Shown here: positions 8,408-15,673 of the stretch, piece by piece
Layout: each line of letters begins with the position of its first letter
How positions within the stretch are numbered: position 1 is the first letter of the stretch
From: VRUE01 sp963764365
GTDB taxonomy: Bacteria; Actinomycetota; Thermoleophilia; Solirubrobacterales; 70-9
DNA: 64,000 bases
Direction of reading: 5' to 3'
Assembly: GCA_963764365.1 (NCBI GenBank)
Contig: CAVXSI010000022.1
Coordinates: 248,001 to 312,000 of the forward strand
Translations under genes and position numbers: made by a program
Notes under the pieces: model-generated
Told to the model about the DNA's origin: nothing
What the model saw: only the letters and a program-made list of their open reading frames with translations
The model's database searches: none

Positions 8408-9179
8408 CGGGCGCCGCCTCTCCCAGGGGAGCCAGCGCCCCGCGCAGCGCTTCGGCGACCCGGGCGGGGTCGTCGGCGTCGCGGATCGCGCGGACGACGC
8501 CGAGCCGCCCCGCCCCCGCGGCGACCACCTGCGCCGCGTTCCCGGGGTCGATGCCGCCGATCGCGAAGAAGGGACGGGGGGCGTTCGCGGCGGCGTGCTC
8601 GACCAGGCCGAGGCCGACTCCCGGGCGCCCCTGTTTGGTCGGCGTCTCCCAGATCGGCCCGACGCTCACATAGTCGACGCTGGATGACGCGGCCGACCGG
8701 CGCATATCCGCGTCCTCGGTTGCTCGCGTGCGGAGCGCGCCACCCGCCCCGCCTCCTCGATCTGCTTGGGCGGGCACACCCTCGGCCGCCGCCAACTGCT
8801 CCTTCGTGTGCGTGGAGAGCCCGATGATCGTGTCCGGACCGAGGACTTCCCTCGCCTCCTCCACCGGCATGTCGTCCTGTCCCAAATGCACGCCGTCGGC
8901 ATCGCACGACCGGGCGAGGTCCGGGTCGTCGTTGACGATGAACAGGGCGCTGTAGGTGTCGCAGAGGCGGCGGAAGGTCTGCGCCGAGCGTTCGATCTCA
9001 TCCCGTCCCAGTGCCTTCTCGCGCAGCTGGACGATGTCGACGCCGCCGCTCAGCGCCGCCCGCAGCAGCGGCTCGGGCTCATCGCCGCGCGGCAGCGCCT
9101 CGCAGACGAGATAGAGGCGGGCGGTGCGCAGCCGCTCGCGCCGCAGCGGGCCGCGTGCCTCTGGAGGTGCCAGGCTCAT
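8400..9179 (-). CDS. thiE: Thiamine-phosphate synthase, with an internal insertion
   Basis: Couples HMP-pyrophosphate and thiazole phosphate to thiamine phosphate. The TIM-barrel landmarks are 'VDIVQLREK', 'FIVNDDPDLARSCDADGVHLGQDDM', 'IIGLSTHTKEQ', 'VDYVSVGPIWETPTK' and 'PFFAIGGID'. Between 'EQLAAAEG' and 'VDYVSVGP', where the family has only a few residues, about 32 extra residues (about 135-167, positions 8679-8777) occur, rich in Gly/Arg/Ala. The matching DNA contains a repeat core also present at 16337-16370 and 6207-6237. The frame stays open. I chose ATG 9179; the Shine-Dalgarno-like GGAGG lies very close to it. Divergent from thiO. Confidence 0.85.
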   Translation of the reverse strand: MSLAPPEARGPLRRERLRTARLYLVCEALPRGDEPEPLLRAALSGGVDIVQLREKALGRDEIERSAQTFRRLCDTYSALFIVNDDPDLARSCDADGVHLGQDDMPVEEAREVLGPDTIIGLSTHTKEQLAAAEGVPAQADRGGGAGGALRTRATEDADMRRSAASSSVDYVSVGPIWETPTKQGRPGVGLGLVEHAAANAPRPFFAIGGIDPGNAAQVVAAGAGRLGVVRAIRDADDPARVAEALRGALAPLGEAAPGG

Positions 9180-9198
9180 CCTCCGATTATTGCTCGCC

Positions 9199-9250
9199 GA
9201 CGTGCCGTGACTTAGACCCCCTATATGGGCACGTAACTCACGGCACGTCC
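9199..9250. repeat. 52-bp palindromic repeat, copy 1 (thiE/thiO divergent region)
   Basis: GACGTGCCGTGA ... TCACGGCACGTC with the centre 'CCCCCTATATGGGC'. Related copies are at 17976-18027 (between purL and purF) and 23966-24020 (after the P450 gene). Here it lies between divergent genes, so it could act as an operator, but its other positions argue for a dispersed repeat. Confidence 0.65.
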
Positions 9251-9277
9251 GTTCGGGACAGCGGTAGGGGGGTAGCA

Positions 9278-9383
9278 TCGGGGTGAACGGGAGCCGATGG
9301 CGTCGCCGACGCCGAGGCTGAGAGGGCGGCATCGAGGCCGCCGACCGTCTGGACCTGATCCGGGTAATGCCGGCGGAGGCAAG
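9278..9383 (+). promoter_or_regulatory. TPP riboswitch upstream of thiO-thiS-thiG
   Basis: The conserved THI-box segments are present in order: 'GGCTGAGAGGG', then 'GGACCTGATCCGGGTAATGCCGGCGGAGG'-type sequence, written here as GGACCTGATCC followed by GGGTAATGCC and GGCGGAGG. The Shine-Dalgarno GGAGG (9375-9379) is part of the aptamer's 3' strand, and the thiO start codon (TTG 9386) follows within 7 nt. This suggests control of translation initiation by TPP binding rather than by a separate expression platform. A variable P3 extension accounts for the 'CGGCATCGAGGCCG' stem. Confidence 0.92.
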
Positions 9384-9385
9384 CT

Positions 9386-10573
9386 TTGAGCAGCAGCTCC
9401 AATCGCAGTTTCGACGTGGCGATCGTCGGCGGTGGCGTCATCGGCCTCGCCTGCGCCTGGCGGCTGAGCCGGCGCGGCGCCGCGGTTGTCGTGGTCGAGC
9501 GCTCGACCCCGCCGGCCGGGGCGACGCGGGTCGCCGCCGGGATGCTGGCGCCGGTCGGCGAGCTGGCCTTCGGCGAGCCCGAGCTGCTGGAGATGACCCT
9601 CGCCGCGGCCCGGCTCTACCCCGGGTTCGTCGCCGAGGTCGAGGCGGCGAGCGGGAGGTCGGCCGGCTACGCGGCGCACGGCGCCCTCCACGTCGCCCTC
9701 GACCGCGACGAGGCGGCGGAGCTGCGGCGGGTCCACGAGCTGCAGCGCTCGCTCGGGCTCGACGCCGAGTGGCTGCCGCCGCGCCGCTGCCGCGAGCTGG
9801 AGCCGGGGCTGACCCCGTCCTTGAACGGCGGGGTCCACGCGCCCGGCGAGGCGGCGGTCGACCCGCGGGCGCTGAGCGAGGCACTGCTCGCCGCCCTGGC
9901 GGGCGAGGGCGTCGAGGTGAGGACCGGCGCCGAGGTCGAGGCGGCGCTGGTCGAGGGCGAGCGGATCGCCGGCGTCCGCACCGCCGCCGGCGAGGAGCTG
10001 CGCGCGGCGACCGTCGTCCTCGCCACCGGCGCCTGGTCCGGGCGGGCGGAGTGGCTGCCGCCGCCGGCCCGTCCCCCCGTCCGCCCGGTCAAGGGGCAGA
10101 TCCTCGAGCTGCGCGGCCGTGACGGCGAGGCGCCCTGCGCACGGATCGTCTCCTCCGAGCGCGTCTACCTGGCGCCGCGCCCCGACGGCCGCCTGATCGT
10201 CGGCGCGACCGTCGAGGAACAGGGCTTCGACACCGCGGTCACCGCCGGCGGGGTGCACGAGCTGCTGCGCGAGGCCTACCGGCTGCTGCCCGAGGTCACC
10301 GAGATGGAGCTGGTCGAGGCGGCTGCCGGGCTGCGGCCGGGGACGCCGGACAACCTGCCGCGAGTGGAAGCGGCGCCACTCGACGGACTGATCTGGGCCA
10401 CCGGCCACTACCGAAACGGGATTCTGCTGGCGCCGCTGACCGCGGACGCGATCGCCGACCTGGTTGAGCGCCGCGAGCTGCCCGATCGGATGGCCGCGGC
10501 CTTCCGGGCGCGGTCGCCGTTTCGACCGCGCGGCGATCGAAACGCCGACCGCGCTTTCAAGGGAGTGCGATGA
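9386..10573 (+). CDS. thiO: Glycine oxidase ThiO
   Basis: FAD-dependent oxidation of glycine to iminoglycine (dehydroglycine) for the thiazole ring of thiamine. Of 395 residues, the N-terminal Rossmann motif is 'VAIVGGGVIGLACAWRLSRRGAAVVVVER', split here into VAIVGGGVIGLACAW and the following acidic end of beta2; the C-terminal 'GLRPGTPDNLP' and 'IWATGHYRNGILLAPLTAD' are typical of the DAO/ThiO family. TTG start directly behind the TPP riboswitch. It overlaps thiS by 4 bp, so thiO-thiS-thiG form one coupled operon. The presence of thiO rather than thiH implies an oxygen-dependent route to dehydroglycine. Confidence 0.93.
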   Translation: MSSSSNRSFDVAIVGGGVIGLACAWRLSRRGAAVVVVERSTPPAGATRVAAGMLAPVGELAFGEPELLEMTLAAARLYPGFVAEVEAASGRSAGYAAHGALHVALDRDEAAELRRVHELQRSLGLDAEWLPPRRCRELEPGLTPSLNGGVHAPGEAAVDPRALSEALLAALAGEGVEVRTGAEVEAALVEGERIAGVRTAAGEELRAATVVLATGAWSGRAEWLPPPARPPVRPVKGQILELRGRDGEAPCARIVSSERVYLAPRPDGRLIVGATVEEQGFDTAVTAGGVHELLREAYRLLPEVTEMELVEAAAGLRPGTPDNLPRVEAAPLDGLIWATGHYRNGILLAPLTADAIADLVERRELPDRMAAAFRARSPFRPRGDRNADRAFKGVR

Positions 10574-10839
10574 AGGTTGCGCTGAACGGCGAGCCGCGCG
10601 AGCTGCCCAAGGGGGCGACGCTGGCCGACGCCGTACGGGCGAGCGGCATCGAACGCGACGGCCGCGGCGTCGCCGTCGCGCTCGACGGCGAGGTTGTGCC
10701 CCGCGCCGAGTGGGACTCGACGGCGCTCGCCGAGGGCGCCGCCGTCGAGGTGCTGGCGGCGATCCAGGGTGGAGCGGAGGAGGCCGGCGCCGGAGCAACC
10801 CGCTTCGCCTTCGCTCCCGCGGGGAGAGCCGGACGATGA
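10570..10839 (+). CDS. thiS: Sulfur carrier protein ThiS with C-terminal extension
   Basis: The beta-grasp protein that carries sulfur as a C-terminal thiocarboxylate. Residues 1-67 match the family ('MKVALNGEPRELPKGATLADAV' region, 'VAVALDGEVVPRAEW', 'VEVLAAIQGG'). ThiS must end in Gly-Gly to be adenylylated, yet here 22 further residues ('AEEAGAGATRFAFAPAGRAG...') follow before the stop. The ATGA overlap with thiG at 10836 shows that the frame ends where the operon architecture expects, so a simple frameshift is not obvious. Either the tail is removed by a protease or a small insertion has lengthened the gene. Confidence 0.85.
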   Translation: MKVALNGEPRELPKGATLADAVRASGIERDGRGVAVALDGEVVPRAEWDSTALAEGAAVEVLAAIQGGAEEAGAGATRFAFAPAGRAGR

Positions 10840-11624
10840 CGTCCGACCGTTCCGACGCGCAGTGGGAGCTCGGCGGTCGCCGTTGGTCCTCACGCCTGAT
10901 CGCCGGCACCGGCGGCTTCCGCTCGCTGGAGCAGATGGAGGCGGCGTTGACGGCGGCCGGGACCGAGATCGTCACCGTCGCCCTGCGCCGCGTCGACCCC
11001 GAGGCGGAGGGCTCGGTGCTCGACACGATCGACCGCCTTGGTTTGTTCGCCCTGCCCAACACCGCCGGCTGCTTCACCGCGCGCGACGCGGTCCGCACCG
11101 CCCGCCTCGCCCGCGAGGCGTTCGGGACCGACTGGGTCAAGCTCGAGGTGATCGGCGACGACCGCACCCTCTACCCGGACGCGGTCGAGCTGCTCGACGC
11201 CGCCGAGACGCTGGTCGGCGAGGGCTTCACCGTCCTCCCCTACACCAACGACGACCCGATCCTCGCCCGCCGCCTCGAGCAGGCCGGCTGCGCCGCGGTG
11301 ATGCCGCTCGGCTCGCCGATCGGCTCCGGCGCCGGCATCCGCAACCCCTACAACGTCCAGATCATCGCCGAGCGGGCCGAGGTGCCGGTGATCCTCGACG
11401 CCGGCATCGGCACCGCCTCCGACGCCGCCCTGGCGCTGGAGCTGGGCTGCGACGCCGTCCTCGCCGCCAGCGCGATCTTCGCCGCCGAGGACCCGCCGCG
11501 GATGGCCCGCGCCCTGCGCGACGCGGTTGCGGCCGGCCACGCCGCCCGCCACGCCGGCCGCATCCCGAAGCGCACCCACGCCCGGGCCTCGACCGGCTAC
11601 GAGGGGATCCCGGACCTATCGTGA
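10836..11624 (+). CDS. thiG: Thiazole synthase ThiG
   Basis: Condenses deoxyxylulose 5-phosphate, dehydroglycine and ThiS-thiocarboxylate to thiazole phosphate. The 262 residues carry the family signatures 'SRLIAGTGGFRSLEQM', 'TNDDPILARRLEQAGCAAV', 'MPLGSPIGSGAGIRNPYNV', 'VILDAGIGTASDAALAMELG'-like sequence and 'RIPKRTHARASTGYEG'. The Lys that forms the Schiff base ('DWVKLEVIGD') is present. It starts inside the thiS stop (ATGA). The 3' half (from about 11257) is duplicated at 13084-13455 beyond the fic gene. Confidence 0.95.
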   Translation: MTSDRSDAQWELGGRRWSSRLIAGTGGFRSLEQMEAALTAAGTEIVTVALRRVDPEAEGSVLDTIDRLGLFALPNTAGCFTARDAVRTARLAREAFGTDWVKLEVIGDDRTLYPDAVELLDAAETLVGEGFTVLPYTNDDPILARRLEQAGCAAVMPLGSPIGSGAGIRNPYNVQIIAERAEVPVILDAGIGTASDAALALELGCDAVLAASAIFAAEDPPRMARALRDAVAAGHAARHAGRIPKRTHARASTGYEGIPDLS

Positions 11625-11748
11625 GCCGCGCGGCAGGCATTTGCGCCGCTATCCGAACCAAACGTCGACCGCGCTCGCGAGCCGCAGTGACGGCGGCCTT
11701 TAAAGCCGCTTCCTATAGAAAGTGTCTGCCGGATCGCGCCTGCCGCGA
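11625..11748. other. Intergenic: empty insertion site and tRNA-Lys anticodon-arm remnant
   Basis: This gap is homologous to 13456-13675. It contains the unoccupied target TGCGCCGCT at 11642-11650, which in the other copy is duplicated around an 81-bp element. Near 11693-11712 there is 'GGCGGCCTTTAAAGCCGC', a damaged copy of the tRNA-Lys anticodon arm that is intact at 13657-13674. Confidence 0.75.
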
Positions 11749-12936
11749 CTATCCGGCCGGCTGCGTGGTCCCTTCGTTCAGCCGCCCCAGGTACTCGTCA
11801 TATACATAGAGCTTGCCGCGCTGGCGACCGGTAACCTCGCGCAGGATCCCGGCCTGCTCGAGGCGGCTGACCGCTGAGTAGACCGGCGGGGCGCTCAGGC
11901 CGAGCACCTCCGCCGCCACGGTCGGGCGGAAGACGACGAAGCGCGAGGCCAGGTCGTGGACCCGGGCGGCGGTTGCCGCCCCGCGGCCAAACTCGTGGAT
12001 CACCTGCCGGTCGCGCTCGATCATCTGGACCAGGTCGCCGGTGGTCTTGGTGGTCGACTCCGCTACCTCGATCACCCCTTCGAGGAAGAAGCGCAGCCAG
12101 GCCTCCCAGCCGCCCTCGGTGCGGATCCGCCGCAGGTGGTCGTAGTAGTCGTCGCGGTTCTGCTTCAGGTAGAGACTCAGGTAGAGGAGCGGGCCTTTCA
12201 GCACCCCGTCGGCGACCAGGAGGAGGGTGATCAGGAGCCGCCCGACCCGCCCGTTTCCGTCCAGGAAGGGGTGGATCGACTCGAACTGGGCGTGGGCGAG
12301 GGCCGCCTTGATCAGGATCGGGGTCCGCTGCGGCTGGTCGTGGAGGAAGCGCTCGAGTGCCGCCATCGACGGCTCGACCTCCTCCCAGGGCGGCGGCACG
12401 TAGCGCGCGACCGACGGTCGCGCGCCGCCGATCCAGTTCTGCTCGCGGCGGAAGCGGCCCGGCGTCTTCTCCGATCCCCTTCCCGATCCGAGGAGCACGG
12501 CGTGGACCTCGCGGAAGAGCCGGTTGCAGAGCGGCAGGCCGTCCTCCCTGGTCAACTCGAGCCCACGATTCATCGCGCCGATGTAGTTGGCGGTCTCCCG
12601 CGCGTCGGCGATCGGCACCCCGGGGGCGGCGTCGGCCTCGAAGAGGAGGAGATCGGAGAGCGAAGACTGGGTGCCCTCGATCTGGGAGGAGAGGACCGCC
12701 TCCTTGCGGACATAGGAGTAGAGGAACTGGTCGGGGTCGGGGAGCAGCAGGGTGATCCCGTCGAGTCGCCCGAGGGCCTGGTTTGCCCGGTCGAGCAGCT
12801 CCTGCAGTCCGGCGTCGATCGCCAGTGGCGGGTCGGGTGGCAGCGGGGCGGGGAGGAAGGCCGAGTAGGTTTCGGCGCCGTCGGCGATCGCGCGCAGCGC
12901 GCCGGAGCGGGTCTGGTTCTGGGGAGCCTCTGCCAT
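11749..12936 (-). CDS. Fic family protein (class II, with C-terminal winged helix)
   Basis: Fic domains transfer AMP or other nucleotide moieties to protein hydroxyls. The active-site motif HPFLDGNGRVGR lies at about residues 226-237 (numbered from the alternative TTG start at 12948). An N-terminal helix carries the autoinhibitory motif SSQIEG at about 87-92, which marks class II Fic proteins regulated in cis. The last 80 residues form a winged-helix-like segment ('VAAEVLGLSAPPVYSAVSRL') as in SoFic-type proteins. ATG 12936 is taken as start. The gene sits between thiG and a decayed duplicate of the thiG 3' end and runs against its neighbours, so it looks like an acquired gene. Its target is unknown. 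Confidence 0.88.
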   Translation of the reverse strand: MAEAPQNQTRSGALRAIADGAETYSAFLPAPLPPDPPLAIDAGLQELLDRANQALGRLDGITLLLPDPDQFLYSYVRKEAVLSSQIEGTQSSLSDLLLFEADAAPGVPIADARETANYIGAMNRGLELTREDGLPLCNRLFREVHAVLLGSGRGSEKTPGRFRREQNWIGGARPSVARYVPPPWEEVEPSMAALERFLHDQPQRTPILIKAALAHAQFESIHPFLDGNGRVGRLLITLLLVADGVLKGPLLYLSLYLKQNRDDYYDHLRRIRTEGGWEAWLRFFLEGVIEVAESTTKTTGDLVQMIERDRQVIHEFGRGAATAARVHDLASRFVVFRPTVAAEVLGLSAPPVYSAVSRLEQAGILREVTGRQRGKLYVYDEYLGRLNEGTTQPAG

Positions 12937-13022
12937 AAGGAAGGCCAACGAATCGATCGTTTAACTGCCCCCAAGCTTACTAAGCGAAGCGGCGCTAACC
13001 TTTAACAGTGGTGGGAGAACAG

Positions 13023-13455
13023 TTCGACCCTCCCCGACGCGGTTGGCGCCGGCGCCGCCGTCGAGGTGCTTGGGGCGATCCAGGGCCCGATCCTCGCCCG
13101 TCGCCTCGAGCAGGCCGGCTGCGCCGCGGTGATGCCGCTCGGCTCGCCGATCGGCTCCGGCGCCGGCATCCGCAACCCCTACAACGTCCAGATCATCGCC
13201 GAGCGGGCCGAGGTGCCGGTGATCCTCGACGCCGGCATCGGCACCGCCTCCGACGCCGCCCTGGCGCTGGAGCTGGGCTGCGACGCCGTCCTCGCCGCCA
13301 GCGCGATCTTCGGTGCCGAGGACCCGCCGCGGATGGCCCGCGCCCTGCGCGACGCGGTCGCGGCCGGCCACGCCGCCCGCCACGCCGGCCGCATCCCGAA
13401 GCGCACCCACGCCCAGGCCTCGACCGGCCACGAGGGCATCCCGGACCTATCGTGA
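13023..13455 (+). pseudogene. thiG: Decayed duplicate of the thiS 3' end fused to the thiG 3' half
   Basis: From about 13023 the sequence matches the thiS end ('GCCGCCGTCGAGGTGCT'), then jumps at about 13084 to the middle of thiG ('CCGATCCTCGCCCG') and follows thiG almost exactly to its stop and beyond. The roughly 480 bp between these points in the real operon are missing. A start-to-stop frame of about 129 codons survives, but it lacks the catalytic N-terminal half of ThiG, so it cannot be a thiazole synthase. It records a tandem duplication of the thiSG-tRNA region followed by internal deletion. Confidence 0.85.
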
Positions 13456-13481
13456 GCCGCGCGGTAGATATTTGCGCCGCT

Positions 13482-13562
13482 CATGCCTATCCGGTTCCGT
13501 CCGGCGTGGGCGCCGATCTCTGCGAATTCCGTGCCTGGGCCGGAGCGAACCGGATACTTACG
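13482..13562 (-). mobile_element. 81-bp palindromic insertion element, copy 2, with 9-bp target duplication
   Basis: Flanked by TGCGCCGCT at 13473-13481 and again at 13563-13571. The paralogous sequence after thiG has a single TGCGCCGCT (11642-11650) and no element. The ends are CATGCCTATCCGGTTC and GAACCGGATACTTACG. The core is the inverse of the copy at 7737-7819. Confidence 0.92.
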
Positions 13563-13630
13563 TGCGCCGCTATCCGAACCAAAACGTCTACCGCGCTCGC
13601 GAGCCGCAGCCCGACTACCATGGTCCCCGC

Positions 13631-13704
13631 GCCCCTGTAGCTCAGTTGGTTAGAGCGGCGGCCTTTTAAGCCGCGCGGCGCGGGTTCGAATCCCGCCGGG
13701 GGCA
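13631..13704 (+). tRNA. tRNA-Lys (anticodon UUU)
   Basis: A full cloverleaf can be drawn: acceptor GCCCCTG/CGGGGGC, D arm GCTC...GAGC, anticodon arm GCGGC-CTTTTAA-GCCGC with anticodon TTT at 13665-13667, and T arm GCGGG-TTCGAAT-CCCGC. Discriminator A at 13704; CCA is not encoded. It is adjacent to the duplicated thiG end. Confidence 0.97.
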
Positions 13705-13749
13705 CTCGTGAGGGAGGGGTCCGCGCTCGGCCGTGCCGGACCGTCCAAA

Positions 13750-13781
13750 TGCAGACGGCCCGCCGAAGCGGGCCGTCTGCA
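13750..13781 (-). terminator. Terminator-like hairpin downstream of the purine operon
   Basis: A perfect 14-bp stem TGCAGACGGCCCGC closes on a tetraloop that reads TTCG on the minus strand, where the stem is followed by TTTGG. The position after purH (stop at 14057) suits a minus-strand terminator, although the T tract is short. Confidence 0.6.
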
Positions 13782-13805
13782 AAAGCGGGCTGCCGTCGAA
13801 CAGAC

Positions 13806-13885
13806 GACCCTGCCATCACGTGATCGCATCGTAGCGCCCCGAGCTGGAGTCGAACCCGCCAGCCCCGCTTCGTGATGGCAGGGTC
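13806..13885. repeat. 80-bp palindromic element containing a tRNA-3'-end-like core
   Basis: The arms GACCCTGCCATCACG and CGTGATGGCAGGGTC are perfectly complementary. On the minus strand the centre contains 'GGCGGGTTCGACTCC', which resembles a tRNA T arm. I see no second copy in the window. Confidence 0.65.
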
Positions 13886-14056
13886 CGCGTCCGGCGGCCG
13901 GGGCGTCGCCGCGGCCGCGACCCGGCGATGCTACTTAGACAGTTGTCACGTGTGTGTCACAGAAGTGGAAAATCTTCTGTCCGCGCTGCCCGTCGACGCC
14001 GGGGCCCCAGCCGCCCTTCCAGCGGGCGGGCAATCCGGCGGAACTAAGCGCCTCGA

Positions 14057-15673
14057 TCAGTGCCGGAAGTGGCGGTGCTTGGTGAAGACCATCGCCACGC
14101 CGGCGGTGTCGCAGGCCTCGATGACCTCGGCGTCCCGTTTCGAGCCGCCGGGCTCGATCACCGCGGTGGCTCCGGCCTCCAGCGCCAGCTCGGGGCCGTC
14201 GGCGAAGGGGAAGAAGGCGTCGGAGGCGACGGCGGAGCCGGCCAGTAGGGCGTCGGCCTCTTCGCCGCGGGCGTCGCGGCACTTCTCCACCGCGAGGCGG
14301 ACCGAGTCGACGCGGCTCATCTGGCCGGCGCCGATCCCCAGGGTGGCGCCGCCTTTGGCGAGCACGATCGCGTTCGAGCGGACGTGGCGCACCACCGTCC
14401 AGGCGAACAGCATGTCGCGCCACTGCGCCTCGTCGGGCTCGGTCTTCGTCACCACCTCCATCAGCTGCCGCGGCTCGGGGTCGCCGTCGCGGTCCTGGAT
14501 CAGCAGCCCGCCGCGGACCCGCTTGACGTCGCGCTCGGCCGGGTCGGCCTGGCGGCGCTCCTCGTCGCAGAGGATGCGGATCGCCTCCTTCTGCTGCAGG
14601 ATCTCCAGCGCCCCGTCCTCGAATCCGGGGGCGATCAGCACCTCGACGAAGTTCTGGTGCAGCGCCTCGGCCAGCTCGACGCCGATCGGCCGGTTGATCG
14701 CGATCACGCTGCCGTAGGCGGAGACCGGGTCGCACGCCAGCGCCTTGCGGTAGGCGTCGAGCGCGTCCTCTCCGACCGCGGCCCCGCAGGGGTTGTTGTG
14801 CTTGACGATCGTGCAGGCGGGGTGCTCGAAGTCTTCGTTCAGGCGCCGCGCCGAGTCGAGATCGAGCACGTTGTTGAAGGAGAGCGCCTTGCCGTGCAGC
14901 TTCGCGACCCCGGCGAGGATGTGGCTGCGCAGCCCCGCTTCGGAGTAGAGCGCCGCCCGCTGGTGCGGGTTCTCGCCGTAGGAGAGGTCGAGCTCCTTCT
15001 CGTAGGCGACGGTCAGATGCTCGGGGAAATCCTCGTACTCGGTCGAGAACCAGCGGCTGATCGCGGCGTCGTAGCGCGCCGTCTGCGCGAAGGCCTCGTT
15101 GGCGAGCCAGTGCCGGGTCGAGGCCGAGACCTCGCCGCGCGACTCCTCCAGCTCGGCGCAGACCGCGTCGTAGGACTCCGGTTTGACGATCACCGCGACG
15201 CCCTCGTGGTTCTTGGCGGCGGCGCGGATCATCGTCGGGCCGCCGATGTCGATGTTCTCGACCGCGACCGCCTCGTCGACCTCGTGCCCGGCGACGGTCT
15301 GCTCGAACGGATAGAGGTTGACGCAGACCAGGTCGATCGGCTCGATCCCCTCGGCCTCCAGCGTCGCCATGTGCTCGGGGTCCTCGCGGCGTGCCAGCAG
15401 CGCCGCGTGTAGCCGCGGGTGCAGCGTCTTCACCCGGCCGTCGAGGATCTCCTCCTGGCCGGTGAACTCGGAGACGTCGGTCACCTCGAGCCCCGCCTCG
15501 CGCAGCGCGCCCGCGGTGCCGCCGGTCGAGAGCAGCTCGACGCCGAGGTCGGCGAGCGTCTTCGCGAAGTCGGCGACCCCGGTCTTGTCGGAGACCGAGA
15601 TCAGCGCCCGGCGCACCCGGATCGCCCCGTCGGTCACGGCCTCGGATCGGGTGTCGGCTGGCGCCTCATTCAT
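14057..15673 (-). CDS. purH: Bifunctional AICAR formyltransferase / IMP cyclohydrolase
   Basis: Catalyses the last two steps to IMP. The 538 residues carry the N-terminal IMP cyclohydrolase domain ('ALISVSDKTGVADFAKTLADLG', 'TGGTAGALREAG', 'GRVKTLHPRLHAALLARR') and the C-terminal AICAR transformylase domain with 'LSYGENPHQRAALY', 'KHNNPCGAAVG' and 'SDAFFPFADG'. The frame is intact, unlike several of its purine neighbours. Its start lies 7 bp inside the end of purN, so the two are coupled. The downstream hairpin at 13750 is the likely operon end. Confidence 0.95.
   Translation of the reverse strand: MNEAPADTRSEAVTDGAIRVRRALISVSDKTGVADFAKTLADLGVELLSTGGTAGALREAGLEVTDVSEFTGQEEILDGRVKTLHPRLHAALLARREDPEHMATLEAEGIEPIDLVCVNLYPFEQTVAGHEVDEAVAVENIDIGGPTMIRAAAKNHEGVAVIVKPESYDAVCAELEESRGEVSASTRHWLANEAFAQTARYDAAISRWFSTEYEDFPEHLTVAYEKELDLSYGENPHQRAALYSEAGLRSHILAGVAKLHGKALSFNNVLDLDSARRLNEDFEHPACTIVKHNNPCGAAVGEDALDAYRKALACDPVSAYGSVIAINRPIGVELAEALHQNFVEVLIAPGFEDGALEILQQKEAIRILCDEERRQADPAERDVKRVRGGLLIQDRDGDPEPRQLMEVVTKTEPDEAQWRDMLFAWTVVRHVRSNAIVLAKGGATLGIGAGQMSRVDSVRLAVEKCRDARGEEADALLAGSAVASDAFFPFADGPELALEAGATAVIEPGGSKRDAEVIEACDTAGVAMVFTKHRHFRH

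Larger units (their letters stand above)
13705..14056. other. Intergenic stretch: terminator hairpin and a palindromic element
   Basis: No gene is seen. It holds a strong hairpin (13750-13781), an 80-bp palindromic element (13806-13885), and about 170 bp before the purH stop in which I recognise only a short 'GTCACGTGTGTGTCAC' repeat. Confidence 0.6.

Noticed and set aside
13084..13455. A second functional thiG
   Set aside because: It lacks the N-terminal half with the catalytic Lys and is fused to a thiS fragment.
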